The position numbers were made by a program, and so were the translations under genes. From NCBI RefSeq assembly GCF_041020765.1, contig NZ_JBEUEJ010000012.1: a stretch of DNA of 64,000 nucleotides; one strand, 5' to 3'. Under the pieces are notes generated by a model. That model made no database searches and was not told the DNA's origin. It worked only from the letters and a program-made list of their open reading frames with translations. The stretch comes from Kineococcus terrestris. Its GTDB lineage: Bacteria; Actinomycetota; Actinomycetes; Actinomycetales; Kineococcaceae. Positions 39,766 through 47,804 of the stretch are shown one piece after another. The stretch's first letter is position 1, and the number at the start of each line of letters is the position of its first letter.

Positions 39766-41138
39766 GAGGCGCTCCCGGGACGGTCGGCGCGCACGGCGGC
39801 ACCGGCGGCGGTGACGAGCGCGACGGTCTGGTCCACGACGGCGGCGCGGTCGGCCTCGAACGCCGGGTCGGTCAGGACGGACTCGTCCGCGGGGTACTCC
39901 AGCGCCGAGACGTGCAGGTGCCCGCCGGGCACGTCCCACGCCTGCAGGCCGGTCCGCAGCCGGTTCGAGCGGTACATGCTCTCGTTGGACAGGTAGCTGC
40001 CGCCGGGGCCGGAGCCGGCGGTGCTGCCCGGCGAGGGGTCGTCCGCGCACACGAGCGCGGCCGGGTCGGGCCAGGTGCCGGCGGGCCACTCGCAGATGCC
40101 GTCGTTCAGCTGCACGGGCCACGGTCCGGTGCCCGCGGCGATCATCGCCTCGTACGGCAGGGTCGTCTCGATCCACTCGGGGGAGTCGAACGGCTGCGGC
40201 CAGTGCGAGGGCCGCGAGACGGGCCCGAACTGCTGGTTCCGGTTGTTGTCGGGTGAGCCGCCGCGGGCGTTGGCGGCCCACTGCTCCACGTCCATCCGCC
40301 CGCGGCCGGTCTGGCTGATCGTCATGATCATGTCGGCGCGCTCCTCGCCGGTGCGCAGCACCGGGCCGAACGCGTCCTCGACGACGCCCTGGTCGAAGTC
40401 GGTGTAGTTCACGGGCAGGACGACGGCCTCGACGGTCACCGGGCCCTCGGGGGTGTCGACCGTGCGCCCGTCCAGCTGCAGCGCGCTGGCCCCCGAGGGG
40501 TTGGAGTTCCGCAGGCTGGAGTCCAGGCTGTAGGTGTCGAAACCGCTGATCACCACGCGGGTCGCGTCCGGCTCCTCGTCCGACCAGCTCACCGAGGAGA
40601 TCCCGCGGCTGGTGCGGTCCAGCAGGTGCAGCAGGCCCTGCCGCTGCAGGGGGTTCTCGATCCACCCGGCGTCCAGCGAGCGCACCGCGGCGCTCATGGC
40701 CGTGCGGGCCCAGTACAGGGGCCGGTCGTCGTAGCGGTCGATCGTGCCGGACTCGACGCGGCCCTGGGCGCGGGCGACCGCGGTGTCCCACAGCTCCTGC
40801 CCGGAGGCGCGGACGAGGTCGCCGGCCTCCTGCGCGCTGCCGGCGGCGCACAGGCGCTCGGTGAAGTCCGCCACGAGGCCCTCGAACCCGGCGGCGCGGA
40901 CGAACCGCTGGGAGGCCGGTTCACCGCCGCCGGGCAGCGGCAGGCCGAGCCGGGACTCCTCGACGGTGAGGACCGCGGCGGGGTCCGCGCACGGCGAGAC
41001 GGGTGCTGGGTCCGGCGGGGACCCGGTGGAGGCGCCGGGTGCGGCGGCGGAGGGGGCGGCCAGGCCCCCGGCGACGAGGGCGGTGGCGCAGGCGCCGAGG
41101 ACGGCGGCGCGACGGCGGGGGGAGCGGGGAAGGGCCAC
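39762..41138 (-). CDS. Exported pyroglutamyl-peptidase I-like (C15-fold) protein with Ser at the Cys site
   Basis: A 458-residue protein. A signal peptide (RRRAAVLGACATALVAGG) and about 150 extra residues precede a C-terminal part that follows the pyrrolidone-carboxylate peptidase pattern. VVISGFDTYSLDSSLRNSNPSG corresponds to TGFEPFGG...NPS, VLPVNY to the LP block, and Glu285 in MDVEQWAANARGG to the catalytic Glu. SYLSNESMYRSN corresponds to TFVCNHVMY, with Ser384 in place of Cys. GGHLHV (His409) corresponds to the catalytic His. It may release N-terminal pyroglutamate outside the cell, or may have lost that activity. Its place in a 5-oxoproline operon supports the former. Confidence 0.7.
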   Translation of the reverse strand: MALPRSPRRRAAVLGACATALVAGGLAAPSAAAPGASTGSPPDPAPVSPCADPAAVLTVEESRLGLPLPGGGEPASQRFVRAAGFEGLVADFTERLCAAGSAQEAGDLVRASGQELWDTAVARAQGRVESGTIDRYDDRPLYWARTAMSAAVRSLDAGWIENPLQRQGLLHLLDRTSRGISSVSWSDEEPDATRVVISGFDTYSLDSSLRNSNPSGASALQLDGRTVDTPEGPVTVEAVVLPVNYTDFDQGVVEDAFGPVLRTGEERADMIMTISQTGRGRMDVEQWAANARGGSPDNNRNQQFGPVSRPSHWPQPFDSPEWIETTLPYEAMIAAGTGPWPVQLNDGICEWPAGTWPDPAALVCADDPSPGSTAGSGPGGSYLSNESMYRSNRLRTGLQAWDVPGGHLHVSALEYPADESVLTDPAFEADRAAVVDQTVALVTAAGAAVRADRPGSAS

Positions 41139-41187
41139 GACGACCTCACCAAGGGGTCTCGGGGGAGCGGACGGGCGCCGACGCTAG

Positions 41188-41207
41188 CCAGTTGTTGAAC
41201 GACCTGG
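41188..41207. promoter_or_regulatory. GntR-type operator before the minus-arm operon
   Basis: CCAGTTGTTGAACGACCTGG contains the core GTTGAACGA, shared with the palindrome at 41974-41990, inside CCAG/CTGG outer arms. It lies between the divergent start codons at 41138 and 41241, where it could control both the pcp-like operon and the regulator. Confidence 0.55.
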
Positions 41208-41240
41208 CAACGGTTCCGGCGTTGCAGCTATGTTTCGCCG

Positions 41241-41936
41241 GTGACCGCCCGACCCCGAGACGACGTCGACCGGTTGCAGGGGCCGCTGAGCCGCGCGGGC
41301 CGCGCGCTGGCCGGCGGCGGGGGCGCGGACCGGGTCGCCGAGGCGCTGCGCGACCTGGTCGCCGACGGCGCGCTCGTGCCCGGCACGCGCCTGCCCGAGG
41401 ACGCGACCAGCACCTCCCTGGGCGTCTCGCGCAACACGCTGCGCGAGGCGTTCCGCCTGCTGGCCCGCGAGGGGCTGCTGCAGCACGAGCTGCACCGCGG
41501 GGTGTCGGTGCGCACCCTGTCGGCCGCCGACGTGGCCGACGTGTACCGCTTCCGCCGCGTGCTGGAGTTCGCCGCGATCGACGGACCGCACGACCCCGCT
41601 GCGCTGCAACGGGTCCGCACCGCCGTCGAGGAGGGTCGGGCCGCCGCGGCCGCGGGGGACTGGCACGGTGTGGCCGGTGCCAACAGCCGCTTCCACTCCG
41701 CCGTGGTCGCGCTGGCGGGCAGCCCGCGGATGGACGAGAGCATGCGCCACCTGCTGGCCGAGCTGCGGCTGGCGTTCGCCGCCGCGGGCGACCCGCGCCC
41801 GTTCCACGAGCCCTACCTGGAGGACAACGCGCGCCTGGCCGAGCACCTGGAGGCGGGTGAGCGCGGCCGGGCCGGTCGGCTGCTGGCCGCCTACCTGGAC
41901 CGGGCCGAGGCGCAGCTGCTCGCCGCGCACGGCTGA
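41241..41936 (+). CDS. GntR/FadR-family (FCD) transcriptional regulator
   Basis: A 231-residue regulator. The winged HTH (RVAEALRDLVADGALVPGTRLPEDATSTSLGVSRNTLREAFRLLAREGLL) is followed by an all-helical FCD ligand domain (RRVLEFAAIDGP..., NSRFHSAVVALAGSPRMDESM, EHLEAGERGRAGRLLAAYLDRAEA), with the family's metal-binding His/Asp pattern partly visible. It sits between the two arms of the 5-oxoproline locus, with similar palindromes on both sides, so it is the likely local repressor. 5-oxoproline or glutamate is a plausible effector, by inference. Confidence 0.9.
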   Translation: MTARPRDDVDRLQGPLSRAGRALAGGGGADRVAEALRDLVADGALVPGTRLPEDATSTSLGVSRNTLREAFRLLAREGLLQHELHRGVSVRTLSAADVADVYRFRRVLEFAAIDGPHDPAALQRVRTAVEEGRAAAAAGDWHGVAGANSRFHSAVVALAGSPRMDESMRHLLAELRLAFAAAGDPRPFHEPYLEDNARLAEHLEAGERGRAGRLLAAYLDRAEAQLLAAHG

Positions 41937-41973
41937 CCGGCGGCGCCCGCGACCCCGGCCCGCGGGGGCAGAC

Positions 41974-41990
41974 AGATCGTTGAACGATCT
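41974..41990. promoter_or_regulatory. GntR-type operator before the plus-arm operon
   Basis: AGATCGTTGAACGATCT is a perfect 17-bp palindrome around a central G, typical in size for FadR-subfamily sites. It is followed two bases later by TACAGT, a possible -10. It lies between the regulator stop and the GTG at 42047. Confidence 0.65.
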
Positions 41991-42046
41991 CTACAGTGCT
42001 GCGCACCAGTGGACCGGAACGAGACGACCGGAGCGACGGAGGCCCC

Positions 42047-42856
42047 GTGACCGCCACGCAGCGCACGACCCCCGCGGGCACCCCGCCCGCCGCCGCCCGC
42101 GCGGCCTTCCGCGCCGGCACGGCGGTCCCCACGGCCGGCTGGTCGCCCGGGTTCACGCAGACGAACCTCGTCGCCGTCCCGCGCGAGTGGGCGTGGGACG
42201 TCCTGCTGTTCACCCAGCGCAACCCGCGCTCGTGCCCCGTCCTGGACGTCACGGAACCCGGTGCGACGACGACGGCGCTGGCCCCCGGCGCGGACCTGCG
42301 CACCGACCTGCCCCGGTACCGCGTGTGGCGCGACGGGCGGCTGGCCGGCGAGCCCACCGACGTGCGCGAGCACTGGCGCGACGACCTGGTGGCCTTCTCG
42401 ATCGGGTGCAGCTTCACGTTCGAGACGGCGCTGGCCGCCGCGGGCGTCCCGCTGCGGCACGTCGAGCAGGAGCGCAACGTGCCCATGTACGTGACGAACC
42501 GCCCGTGCCGCCCGGCCGGGCGCGTGCACGGCCCGCTCGTGGTCTCGATGCGCCCGGTGCCCGCGCACCTGGTCGCCACGGCCGTCGAGGTCACCGCGCG
42601 CGTGCCCGCCGTGCACGGCGCCCCCGTCCACGTCGGCGACCCCGGCGCGCTGCTCGCCGGGTCGCTGGACGCGCCGGACTTCGGCGACGCGGTCGAGTTC
42701 GCACCCGGCGACGTGCCGGTGTTCTGGGCGTGCGGGGTCACGCCGCAGGCCGCCGTGACGGCCTCCGGGGTGCCGTTCGCCATCACGCACGCCCCCGGGC
42801 ACATGCTCGTCACCGACGTGCCCGACAGCGCCCACCAGCTCGGGTCCCCGACGTGA
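42047..42856 (+). CDS. Putative hydro-lyase, DUF1445/D-glutamate-cyclase family
   Basis: A 269-residue protein. Family blocks are GFTQTNLVAVPREWAWDVLLFTQRNPRSCPVLDV, FSIGCSFTFETAL, RNVPMYVTNRPC, VVSMRPVPA, FWACGVTPQAA and ITHAPGHMLVTDV. The domain is shared with vertebrate D-glutamate cyclase, which converts D-glutamate to 5-oxo-D-proline, and it is frequent next to 5-oxoprolinase genes. A link to 5-oxoproline chemistry is therefore sensible, but the bacterial reaction is not known to me. GGAGG precedes the GTG. The stop overlaps the pxpB start. Confidence 0.85.
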   Translation: MTATQRTTPAGTPPAAARAAFRAGTAVPTAGWSPGFTQTNLVAVPREWAWDVLLFTQRNPRSCPVLDVTEPGATTTALAPGADLRTDLPRYRVWRDGRLAGEPTDVREHWRDDLVAFSIGCSFTFETALAAAGVPLRHVEQERNVPMYVTNRPCRPAGRVHGPLVVSMRPVPAHLVATAVEVTARVPAVHGAPVHVGDPGALLAGSLDAPDFGDAVEFAPGDVPVFWACGVTPQAAVTASGVPFAITHAPGHMLVTDVPDSAHQLGSPT

Positions 42857-43527
42857 GCCCCGACGTGGACCCTGACGTGGGACCCCCCCGCCTGCTGCCC
42901 GCCGGCGACCGCGCCTGGCTGCTGGAGGCGCCCGACGACGCCGGTGCCCGGCGCGCGCCCCGCTTCGCGCGCGAGCTCACCGAGGACCCGCCCACCGGCG
43001 TCGAGGACGTCCTGCCCGCCGCCCGCACCGTCCTCGTCACCCTGCGGCCGGGCGCCGACGCGAGCGCGGTGGCCCGCGAGGTGCTGCGCCGCTGGGCCTC
43101 CCCGCCCGCCGCCGACGAGGCCGCGTCCGCCGCGTCCGCCGACGTCGTCACCGTCCCGGTGCGCTACGACGGCGAGGACCTGGCCGACGTGGCCGCCCTG
43201 CTGGGCACGAGCCCCGAGGACGTCGTCGCCCAGCACACCGGGACGACGTGGGAGTGCGCCTTCGTCGGGTTCGCCCCGGGTTTCGGCTACCTGCGCAGCC
43301 CCGACGGGCGCCTGAACGTGCCCCGCCGGGCGCAGTCGCGCACCGCCGTGCCCGCCGGGGCCGTCGCCCTCGCCGACGGGTACAGCGCCGTCTACCCGCG
43401 CCGCTCGCCCGGCGGCTGGCAGGTCATCGGCACCACCGCGGCCGTCCTGTGGGACGTCGACGCCGAACCCCCGGCGCTGCTGCGGCCGGGCACCGGCGTC
43501 CGGTTCGTCCGCGAGGAGGACGCGTGA
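42853..43527 (+). CDS. pxpB: 5-oxoprolinase subunit PxpB (KipI-like)
   Basis: A 224-residue protein of the allophanate-hydrolase subunit 1/KipI family. The N-terminal half is diverged. The C-terminal cyclophilin-like domain has VPVRYDGEDLADVAALLG, HTGTTWECAFVGFAPGFGYL, VPRRAQSRTAVPAGAVALADGYSAVYP and GGWQVIGTT. It forms the PxpBC part of 5-oxoprolinase with the next gene. GTGA overlaps at both ends show tight coupling in the operon. Confidence 0.93.
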   Translation: MSPDVDPDVGPPRLLPAGDRAWLLEAPDDAGARRAPRFARELTEDPPTGVEDVLPAARTVLVTLRPGADASAVAREVLRRWASPPAADEAASAASADVVTVPVRYDGEDLADVAALLGTSPEDVVAQHTGTTWECAFVGFAPGFGYLRSPDGRLNVPRRAQSRTAVPAGAVALADGYSAVYPRRSPGGWQVIGTTAAVLWDVDAEPPALLRPGTGVRFVREEDA

Positions 43528-44423
43528 GCGCCCTGGGGGCCGGGCTGGAGGTGCTGGCGCCCGGCCCGCTGACCACCGTGCAGGACCGCGGCCGGGCCGG
43601 GGCGTTCCGCTACGGCGTGGGCGTCGCCGGCGCCGCCGACCGCGCCGCGCTCGCGCTGGCGAACCGCCTGGTCGCGAACCCGCCGGAGCGCGCCGGGCTG
43701 GAGGTCCTCCTCGGCGGGCTGGAGGTCCGCGCCGAGGGCCCCCTCGTCGTCGCGGTGACCGGAGCGCCCGTCCCCGTCACCGTCGACGGGCGCCCCGCCC
43801 CGCACGCCTGCGTCCTGGTCCTGGGCGCCGGGCAGGTCCTGCGGCTGGGGCAGGCGCCGACCGGCCTGCGCGCCTACGTCGCCGTGCGCGGCGGGGTCGC
43901 CGTCGAGCCGGTCCTCGGCTCGCGCAGCCGCGACACCCTCGCCGGCCTCGGACCGGACCCCCTCGCCGCCGGCGACCGGCTGCCCGTCGGCCCCGCCCCC
44001 GCCGGCCGTCCCCGCCTGCGCACCGCCCCCGTGGCCGGGCCCGCCACCGGCACCGTCGCCGTGGGCGTCGTGCCCGGCCCCCGCCACGACTGGTTCACCG
44101 ACCCGGGCGTCCTGTTCACCGGCACGTGGACCGTCACCCCCGCCTCCGACCGCGTGGGCCTGCGCCTGGAGCGCCCCGACGGCCAGCCCGGCCTGCGCCG
44201 GCGCCGCGAGGAGGAACTGCCCTCCGAGGGCGTCGCCGTCGGCTCCCTGCAGGTCCCGCCCAGCGGGCAGCCCGTGCTGTTCGGTCCCGACCACCCCGTC
44301 ACCGGCGGCTACCCCGTCGTCGGGGTCGTGCGCGACGCCGACGTCGACCGCCTCGCGCAGGTCCGCCCCGGGCAGTCCCTGCGCTTCCGCCCCGTCCCCG
44401 CCCCGGAGGTGCCCGCGCCGTGA
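43524..44423 (+). CDS. pxpC: 5-oxoprolinase subunit PxpC (KipA-like)
   Basis: A 299-residue protein of the allophanate-hydrolase subunit 2/KipA family. LEVLAPGPLTTVQDRGRAGAFRYGVGVAGAAD opens the domain. LRAYVAVRGGVAVEPVLGSRSRDTLAGLG and GTWTVTPASDRVGLRLER, with EGVAVGSLQVPPSGQPVLFGPDHPVTGGYPVVGVV, close it. Works with PxpB and PxpA. The stop overlaps the start of the carboxyltransferase gene, so the oxoprolinase and the carboxylase are translated from one message. Confidence 0.94.
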   Translation: MSALGAGLEVLAPGPLTTVQDRGRAGAFRYGVGVAGAADRAALALANRLVANPPERAGLEVLLGGLEVRAEGPLVVAVTGAPVPVTVDGRPAPHACVLVLGAGQVLRLGQAPTGLRAYVAVRGGVAVEPVLGSRSRDTLAGLGPDPLAAGDRLPVGPAPAGRPRLRTAPVAGPATGTVAVGVVPGPRHDWFTDPGVLFTGTWTVTPASDRVGLRLERPDGQPGLRRRREEELPSEGVAVGSLQVPPSGQPVLFGPDHPVTGGYPVVGVVRDADVDRLAQVRPGQSLRFRPVPAPEVPAP

Positions 44424-45769
44424 GCACGACCGAGAACCCCGTCCCCGACGCCGTCCGCGGGTTCGCGGCCGGCCTGTTCGACGACGGCGCCGCCACGCCC
44501 GTCGCCGACGGTTCCGCGGGCGGGTGGGGCGCCGTCGACGGCCGCGACGTCTGCCTCGCGGTGCTGGGCGAGGACCCGAGCGGGCGGGTGCGCGCCCTGG
44601 CCGCCCGCACCGGCCGGCCGCTGGTCACCGTCGTGCCCGACGGCGCGGCCGTCGACGCGCGCGCGCTCGGGGAGGCCGCCCGCACCGGTGTCGCCCTGTC
44701 CGGGGTCGTGCCGCAGGTCGCCGTCGTCCTCGGCGCCGCCGACGGGGCCGCCGCGCTCCTGCTGCCGCTGGCCGACGTCGTCGTCGCCGTCCGCGGCGCC
44801 CGGTCGGCGCTCGCGGAACCCGCTGCGGTGCAGGTGGTCTCAGGTCTGCCGCGGGAGGGGGACGAGCTCGGCGGCACCGGCCTGCACGCGGAGGTGACGG
44901 GCCGCTTCGCGCACGTGGCCGAGGACCCGGCCGCGGCGGGGGAGTTCGTCCGCGACCTGCTGGCGCACCTGCCGAGCAACAACCGCGCCACCGCGCCCCG
45001 GCTGCCGGACCCCGTCCCCGACCCCGCGGAGGAGGACCCCGACCTGGCGGCCCTGCTGCCGGAGGAGCCCGGGGCGCCGTACGACGTGCGCGAGGTCGTG
45101 GCCCGCCTGGCGGACGAGCCGGAGGAGGGGGCGCCGGCGTTGCTGGAGCTGCGCGCCGCCCACGCCCCGCACCTCGTCACGGGCCTGACCCGCCTGGACG
45201 GCCGCAGCCTCGGCGTCGTCGCCCCGCAGCCGGCCGTGCGCGGCGGCGCCCTGGACGCCGCGGCCGCCGCGAAGGCCGCCCGGTTCGTGCGCTGGTGCGA
45301 CGCGTTCGGGCTGCCCGTGCTGACGCTCGTCGACACCGCCGGCGCCGTGCCCGCCGGCGAGGACGACCCGCAGGCGCCGACGCTGGCACTGGCGCAGCTG
45401 CTGTACGCGTGCGCGGAGGCCACCGCGCCGCTGCTCACCGTCGTCACCGGCCGCGCCGAGGGGCCCGCCCGCGTCGCGCTGGCCTCCCGGCACGCCGGGG
45501 CCGACCTCGTGCTGGCGTGGCCGCGCGCGCTGGTCGCCGATCGCGACGAGGTCGCCGTCGCACCCCAGGACGCCGGTGACGAGGAGTGGGCCGCCGCGCT
45601 GCGGGCCGCGCGCGAGGACGCCGGTGCCGCCCGCGCGGCCGGGCGCGGCGAGCTGGACGGCGTCGTCGAGCCGGCCGCCACCCGCGCCCGGCTGGCGGCG
45701 GCGCTGCGGCTGCTGGAACGGGTCACCGGCTCGCAGCCGGCCCGCCGGCACGGGAACCTGCCGCTGTGA
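44420..45769 (+). CDS. Divergent acyl-CoA carboxylase carboxyltransferase (beta) subunit
   Basis: A 449-residue protein of the carboxyl transferase family. The C-terminal crotonase-like half has YDVREVVARLADE, SLGVVAPQPAVRGGALDAAAAAKAARFVRWCDAFGLPVLTLVDTAG and the late DLVLAWPRA. The N-terminal half is shorter than the roughly 520-residue PccB/AccD5 proteins. It lacks most of the first 60 residues, and the oxyanion segment usually GPCAGGA reads GAADGAA. The acceptor cannot be named. The 5-oxoproline operon suggests an acid or CoA ester derived from that pathway, or a structural role. It lies between pxpC and the epsilon subunit. Confidence 0.85.
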   Translation: MSTTENPVPDAVRGFAAGLFDDGAATPVADGSAGGWGAVDGRDVCLAVLGEDPSGRVRALAARTGRPLVTVVPDGAAVDARALGEAARTGVALSGVVPQVAVVLGAADGAAALLLPLADVVVAVRGARSALAEPAAVQVVSGLPREGDELGGTGLHAEVTGRFAHVAEDPAAAGEFVRDLLAHLPSNNRATAPRLPDPVPDPAEEDPDLAALLPEEPGAPYDVREVVARLADEPEEGAPALLELRAAHAPHLVTGLTRLDGRSLGVVAPQPAVRGGALDAAAAAKAARFVRWCDAFGLPVLTLVDTAGAVPAGEDDPQAPTLALAQLLYACAEATAPLLTVVTGRAEGPARVALASRHAGADLVLAWPRALVADRDEVAVAPQDAGDEEWAAALRAAREDAGAARAAGRGELDGVVEPAATRARLAAALRLLERVTGSQPARRHGNLPL

Positions 45770-45990
45770 GCGGCTGGCGCGTCACCGGGCACCCGACCCC
45801 CGCCGAGCTCGCCGCGGTGGTCGCGGCCGTCGACGCGCTGCGTTCCGCGGCACCCGCACCCGCGCCGGCCCGCCCCGCGCACCGCGACGGCTGGGGCGCC
45901 CCGGCGGACCTGCTGCGCGCCCCGTTCCCGCCCGCCGACGCACCGCCCGCCGACGCACCGTCCGCCGACCCCGAGGAGGACCCGCGGTGA
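45766..45990 (+). CDS. Acyl-CoA carboxylase epsilon subunit
   Basis: A 74-residue protein. The N-terminal VTGHPTPAELAAVVAAVDALRS is the conserved part of actinobacterial AccE/PccE epsilon subunits, and the rest is a Pro/Ala tail ending in ADPEED. Epsilon subunits hold biotin carboxylase and carboxyltransferase together in actinobacterial complexes. Its presence between the two catalytic genes, with GTGA overlaps at both ends, shows that the operon encodes a whole carboxylase. The 74 residues are within the family's range. Confidence 0.88.
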   Translation: MSGWRVTGHPTPAELAAVVAAVDALRSAAPAPAPARPAHRDGWGAPADLLRAPFPPADAPPADAPSADPEEDPR

Positions 45991-47747
45991 CCACCCGCAT
46001 CGAGAAGGTGCTCGTCGCCAACCGCGGCGAGATCGCCCTGCGCGTGCTGCGCGGCGCCCGCGACGCCGGCATCGCCGGGGTCGCCGTCTACGCCGACCCC
46101 GACGCGGACTCCCCGCACGTGGCCGCCGCCGACGAGGCGTTCGCCCTCGGCGGCAGCACGGCCGCCGAGACGTACCTGGACGCGGGCAAGCTGCTCGACG
46201 TCGCCCGCCGCGCCGGCGCGGACGCCGTGCACCCCGGGTACGGGTTCCTGTCCGAGAACGCCGAGTTCGCGCAGGCCGTCCTCGACGCCGGGCTGACGTG
46301 GATCGGCCCGCCGCCGGAGGCGATCCGGCTGCTGGGCGACAAGGTGTCCGCGCGCCGCCTGGCCCGCGAGGCCGGTGCGCCGCTGGTGCCCGGGACCGCC
46401 GAACCCGTCGCCGACGTCGAGGAGGTCCTGGAGTTCGCCCGCGAGCACGGCCTGCCCGTCGCGGTGAAGGCCGCCCACGGCGGCGGCGGCCGCGGGCTGA
46501 AGGTCGCCCGCACCCTGGAGGAGGTCCCCGAGCTGTTCGCCTCCGCGACCCGCGAGGCCGTGGCCGCGTTCGGGCGCGGGGAGTGCTTCGTGGAGCGCTG
46601 GCTGGACCGCCCCCGGCACGTCGAGGCGCAGGTCCTGGCCGACGACCACGGGACCGTCGCCGTCGTCGGGACCCGCGACTGCTCGCTGCAGCGGCGGTTC
46701 CAGAAGCTCGTCGAGGAGGCCCCCGCCCCGTTCCTGTCCGACGAGCAGCGCGAGCGCATCACCACCGCCGCCCGCGACGTGTGCCGGGCCGCCGGCTACC
46801 GCGGCGCCGGGACGGTGGAGTTCCTCGTCGGCGAGGACGGCACGACGACGTTCCTGGAGGTGAACACCCGCCTGCAGGTCGAGCACCCCGTCACCGAGGA
46901 GGCGTACGGCGTCGACCTCGTCGCCGAGCAGTTCCGGATCGCGCAGGGGCACCCGCTGTCCGTGGCCGACGACCCGGAACCCCGCGCGCACGCGGTCGAG
47001 TTCCGCCTCAACGCCGAGGACCCCGCCCGCGGGTTCCTGCCCGCCCCCGGCACCGTCACCCGCTGGGACCCGCCCGGCGGACCGGGGGTGCGGGTGGACT
47101 CGGGAGTGCGGCGCGGAAACCCCGTCGGCGGGGGTTTCGACTCCCTGCTGGCCAAGCTCGTCGTCACCGGCGCCACCCGCGAGCAGGCGCTGGCCCGAGC
47201 GCGCCGGGCGCTGGCCGAGTTCGAGGTCGAGGGCGTGCCCACCGTCCTGCCGTTCCACCGCGCCGTCGTCGAGGACCCGGCCTTCACCGCCGCGGACGGG
47301 GAGTTCACCGTCCACACGCGGTGGATCGAGACCGAGTGGTCCGGCCGCGGGGGCGGCGAGCCGCAGGAACCCGTCGCGCCCGGGCCGGCGGGGGAGCGGC
47401 GCACCCTCGTGCTGGAGGTCGACGGCCGCCGCGTCACCGTCACCCTGCCCGCCGAGGAGCTGACGGCGCCCGCCGCACCCGCCCGCGCGCGCGGCCGCCG
47501 GCGCTCGGCCGGTGGTGCCGCACCGGACGCGGAACCCGGTGCGGTGCCGGCGCCGATGGACGGCACCGTCGTGCGCGTCGCCGTCGAGGAGGGTTCCACC
47601 GTCGAGCAGGGGGACCTGCTCGTGGTGCTGGAGGCGATGAAGATGGAGAACCCCGTCACCGCCCCCCGCGCCGGGACGGTGCGCGCCGTGCGGGTGGAGG
47701 CCGGCGCCGCCGTCGCTCAGGGAGCGCCGCTGCTCGTGCTGGAGTGA
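45987..47747 (+). CDS. Biotin carboxylase/biotin carboxyl carrier fusion (carboxylase alpha subunit)
   Basis: A 586-residue alpha subunit. The biotin carboxylase domain (1-445) has KVLVANRGEIALRVLRGARD, HPGYGFLSENAEFAQAV, the ATP-grasp loop AAHGGGGRGLKV, FVERWLDRPRHVEAQVLADDHG, ATP/metal ligands in FLEVNTRLQVEHPVTEE, and GNPVGGGFDSLLAKL. A Pro/Ala/Arg linker follows, then a biotinyl domain (about 510-586) with Lys552 in EAMKMEN as the biotin site. It charges biotin with CO2 from bicarbonate and ATP. It is the last gene of the plus arm. Confidence 0.95.
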   Translation: MTTRIEKVLVANRGEIALRVLRGARDAGIAGVAVYADPDADSPHVAAADEAFALGGSTAAETYLDAGKLLDVARRAGADAVHPGYGFLSENAEFAQAVLDAGLTWIGPPPEAIRLLGDKVSARRLAREAGAPLVPGTAEPVADVEEVLEFAREHGLPVAVKAAHGGGGRGLKVARTLEEVPELFASATREAVAAFGRGECFVERWLDRPRHVEAQVLADDHGTVAVVGTRDCSLQRRFQKLVEEAPAPFLSDEQRERITTAARDVCRAAGYRGAGTVEFLVGEDGTTTFLEVNTRLQVEHPVTEEAYGVDLVAEQFRIAQGHPLSVADDPEPRAHAVEFRLNAEDPARGFLPAPGTVTRWDPPGGPGVRVDSGVRRGNPVGGGFDSLLAKLVVTGATREQALARARRALAEFEVEGVPTVLPFHRAVVEDPAFTAADGEFTVHTRWIETEWSGRGGGEPQEPVAPGPAGERRTLVLEVDGRRVTVTLPAEELTAPAAPARARGRRRSAGGAAPDAEPGAVPAPMDGTVVRVAVEEGSTVEQGDLLVVLEAMKMENPVTAPRAGTVRAVRVEAGAAVAQGAPLLVLE

Positions 47748-47804
47748 GCCCCGCGGTCCGGCCCGCCCGGTGGTGCGGGACGTGACGGCTGGGATGCTGC
47801 TGCC

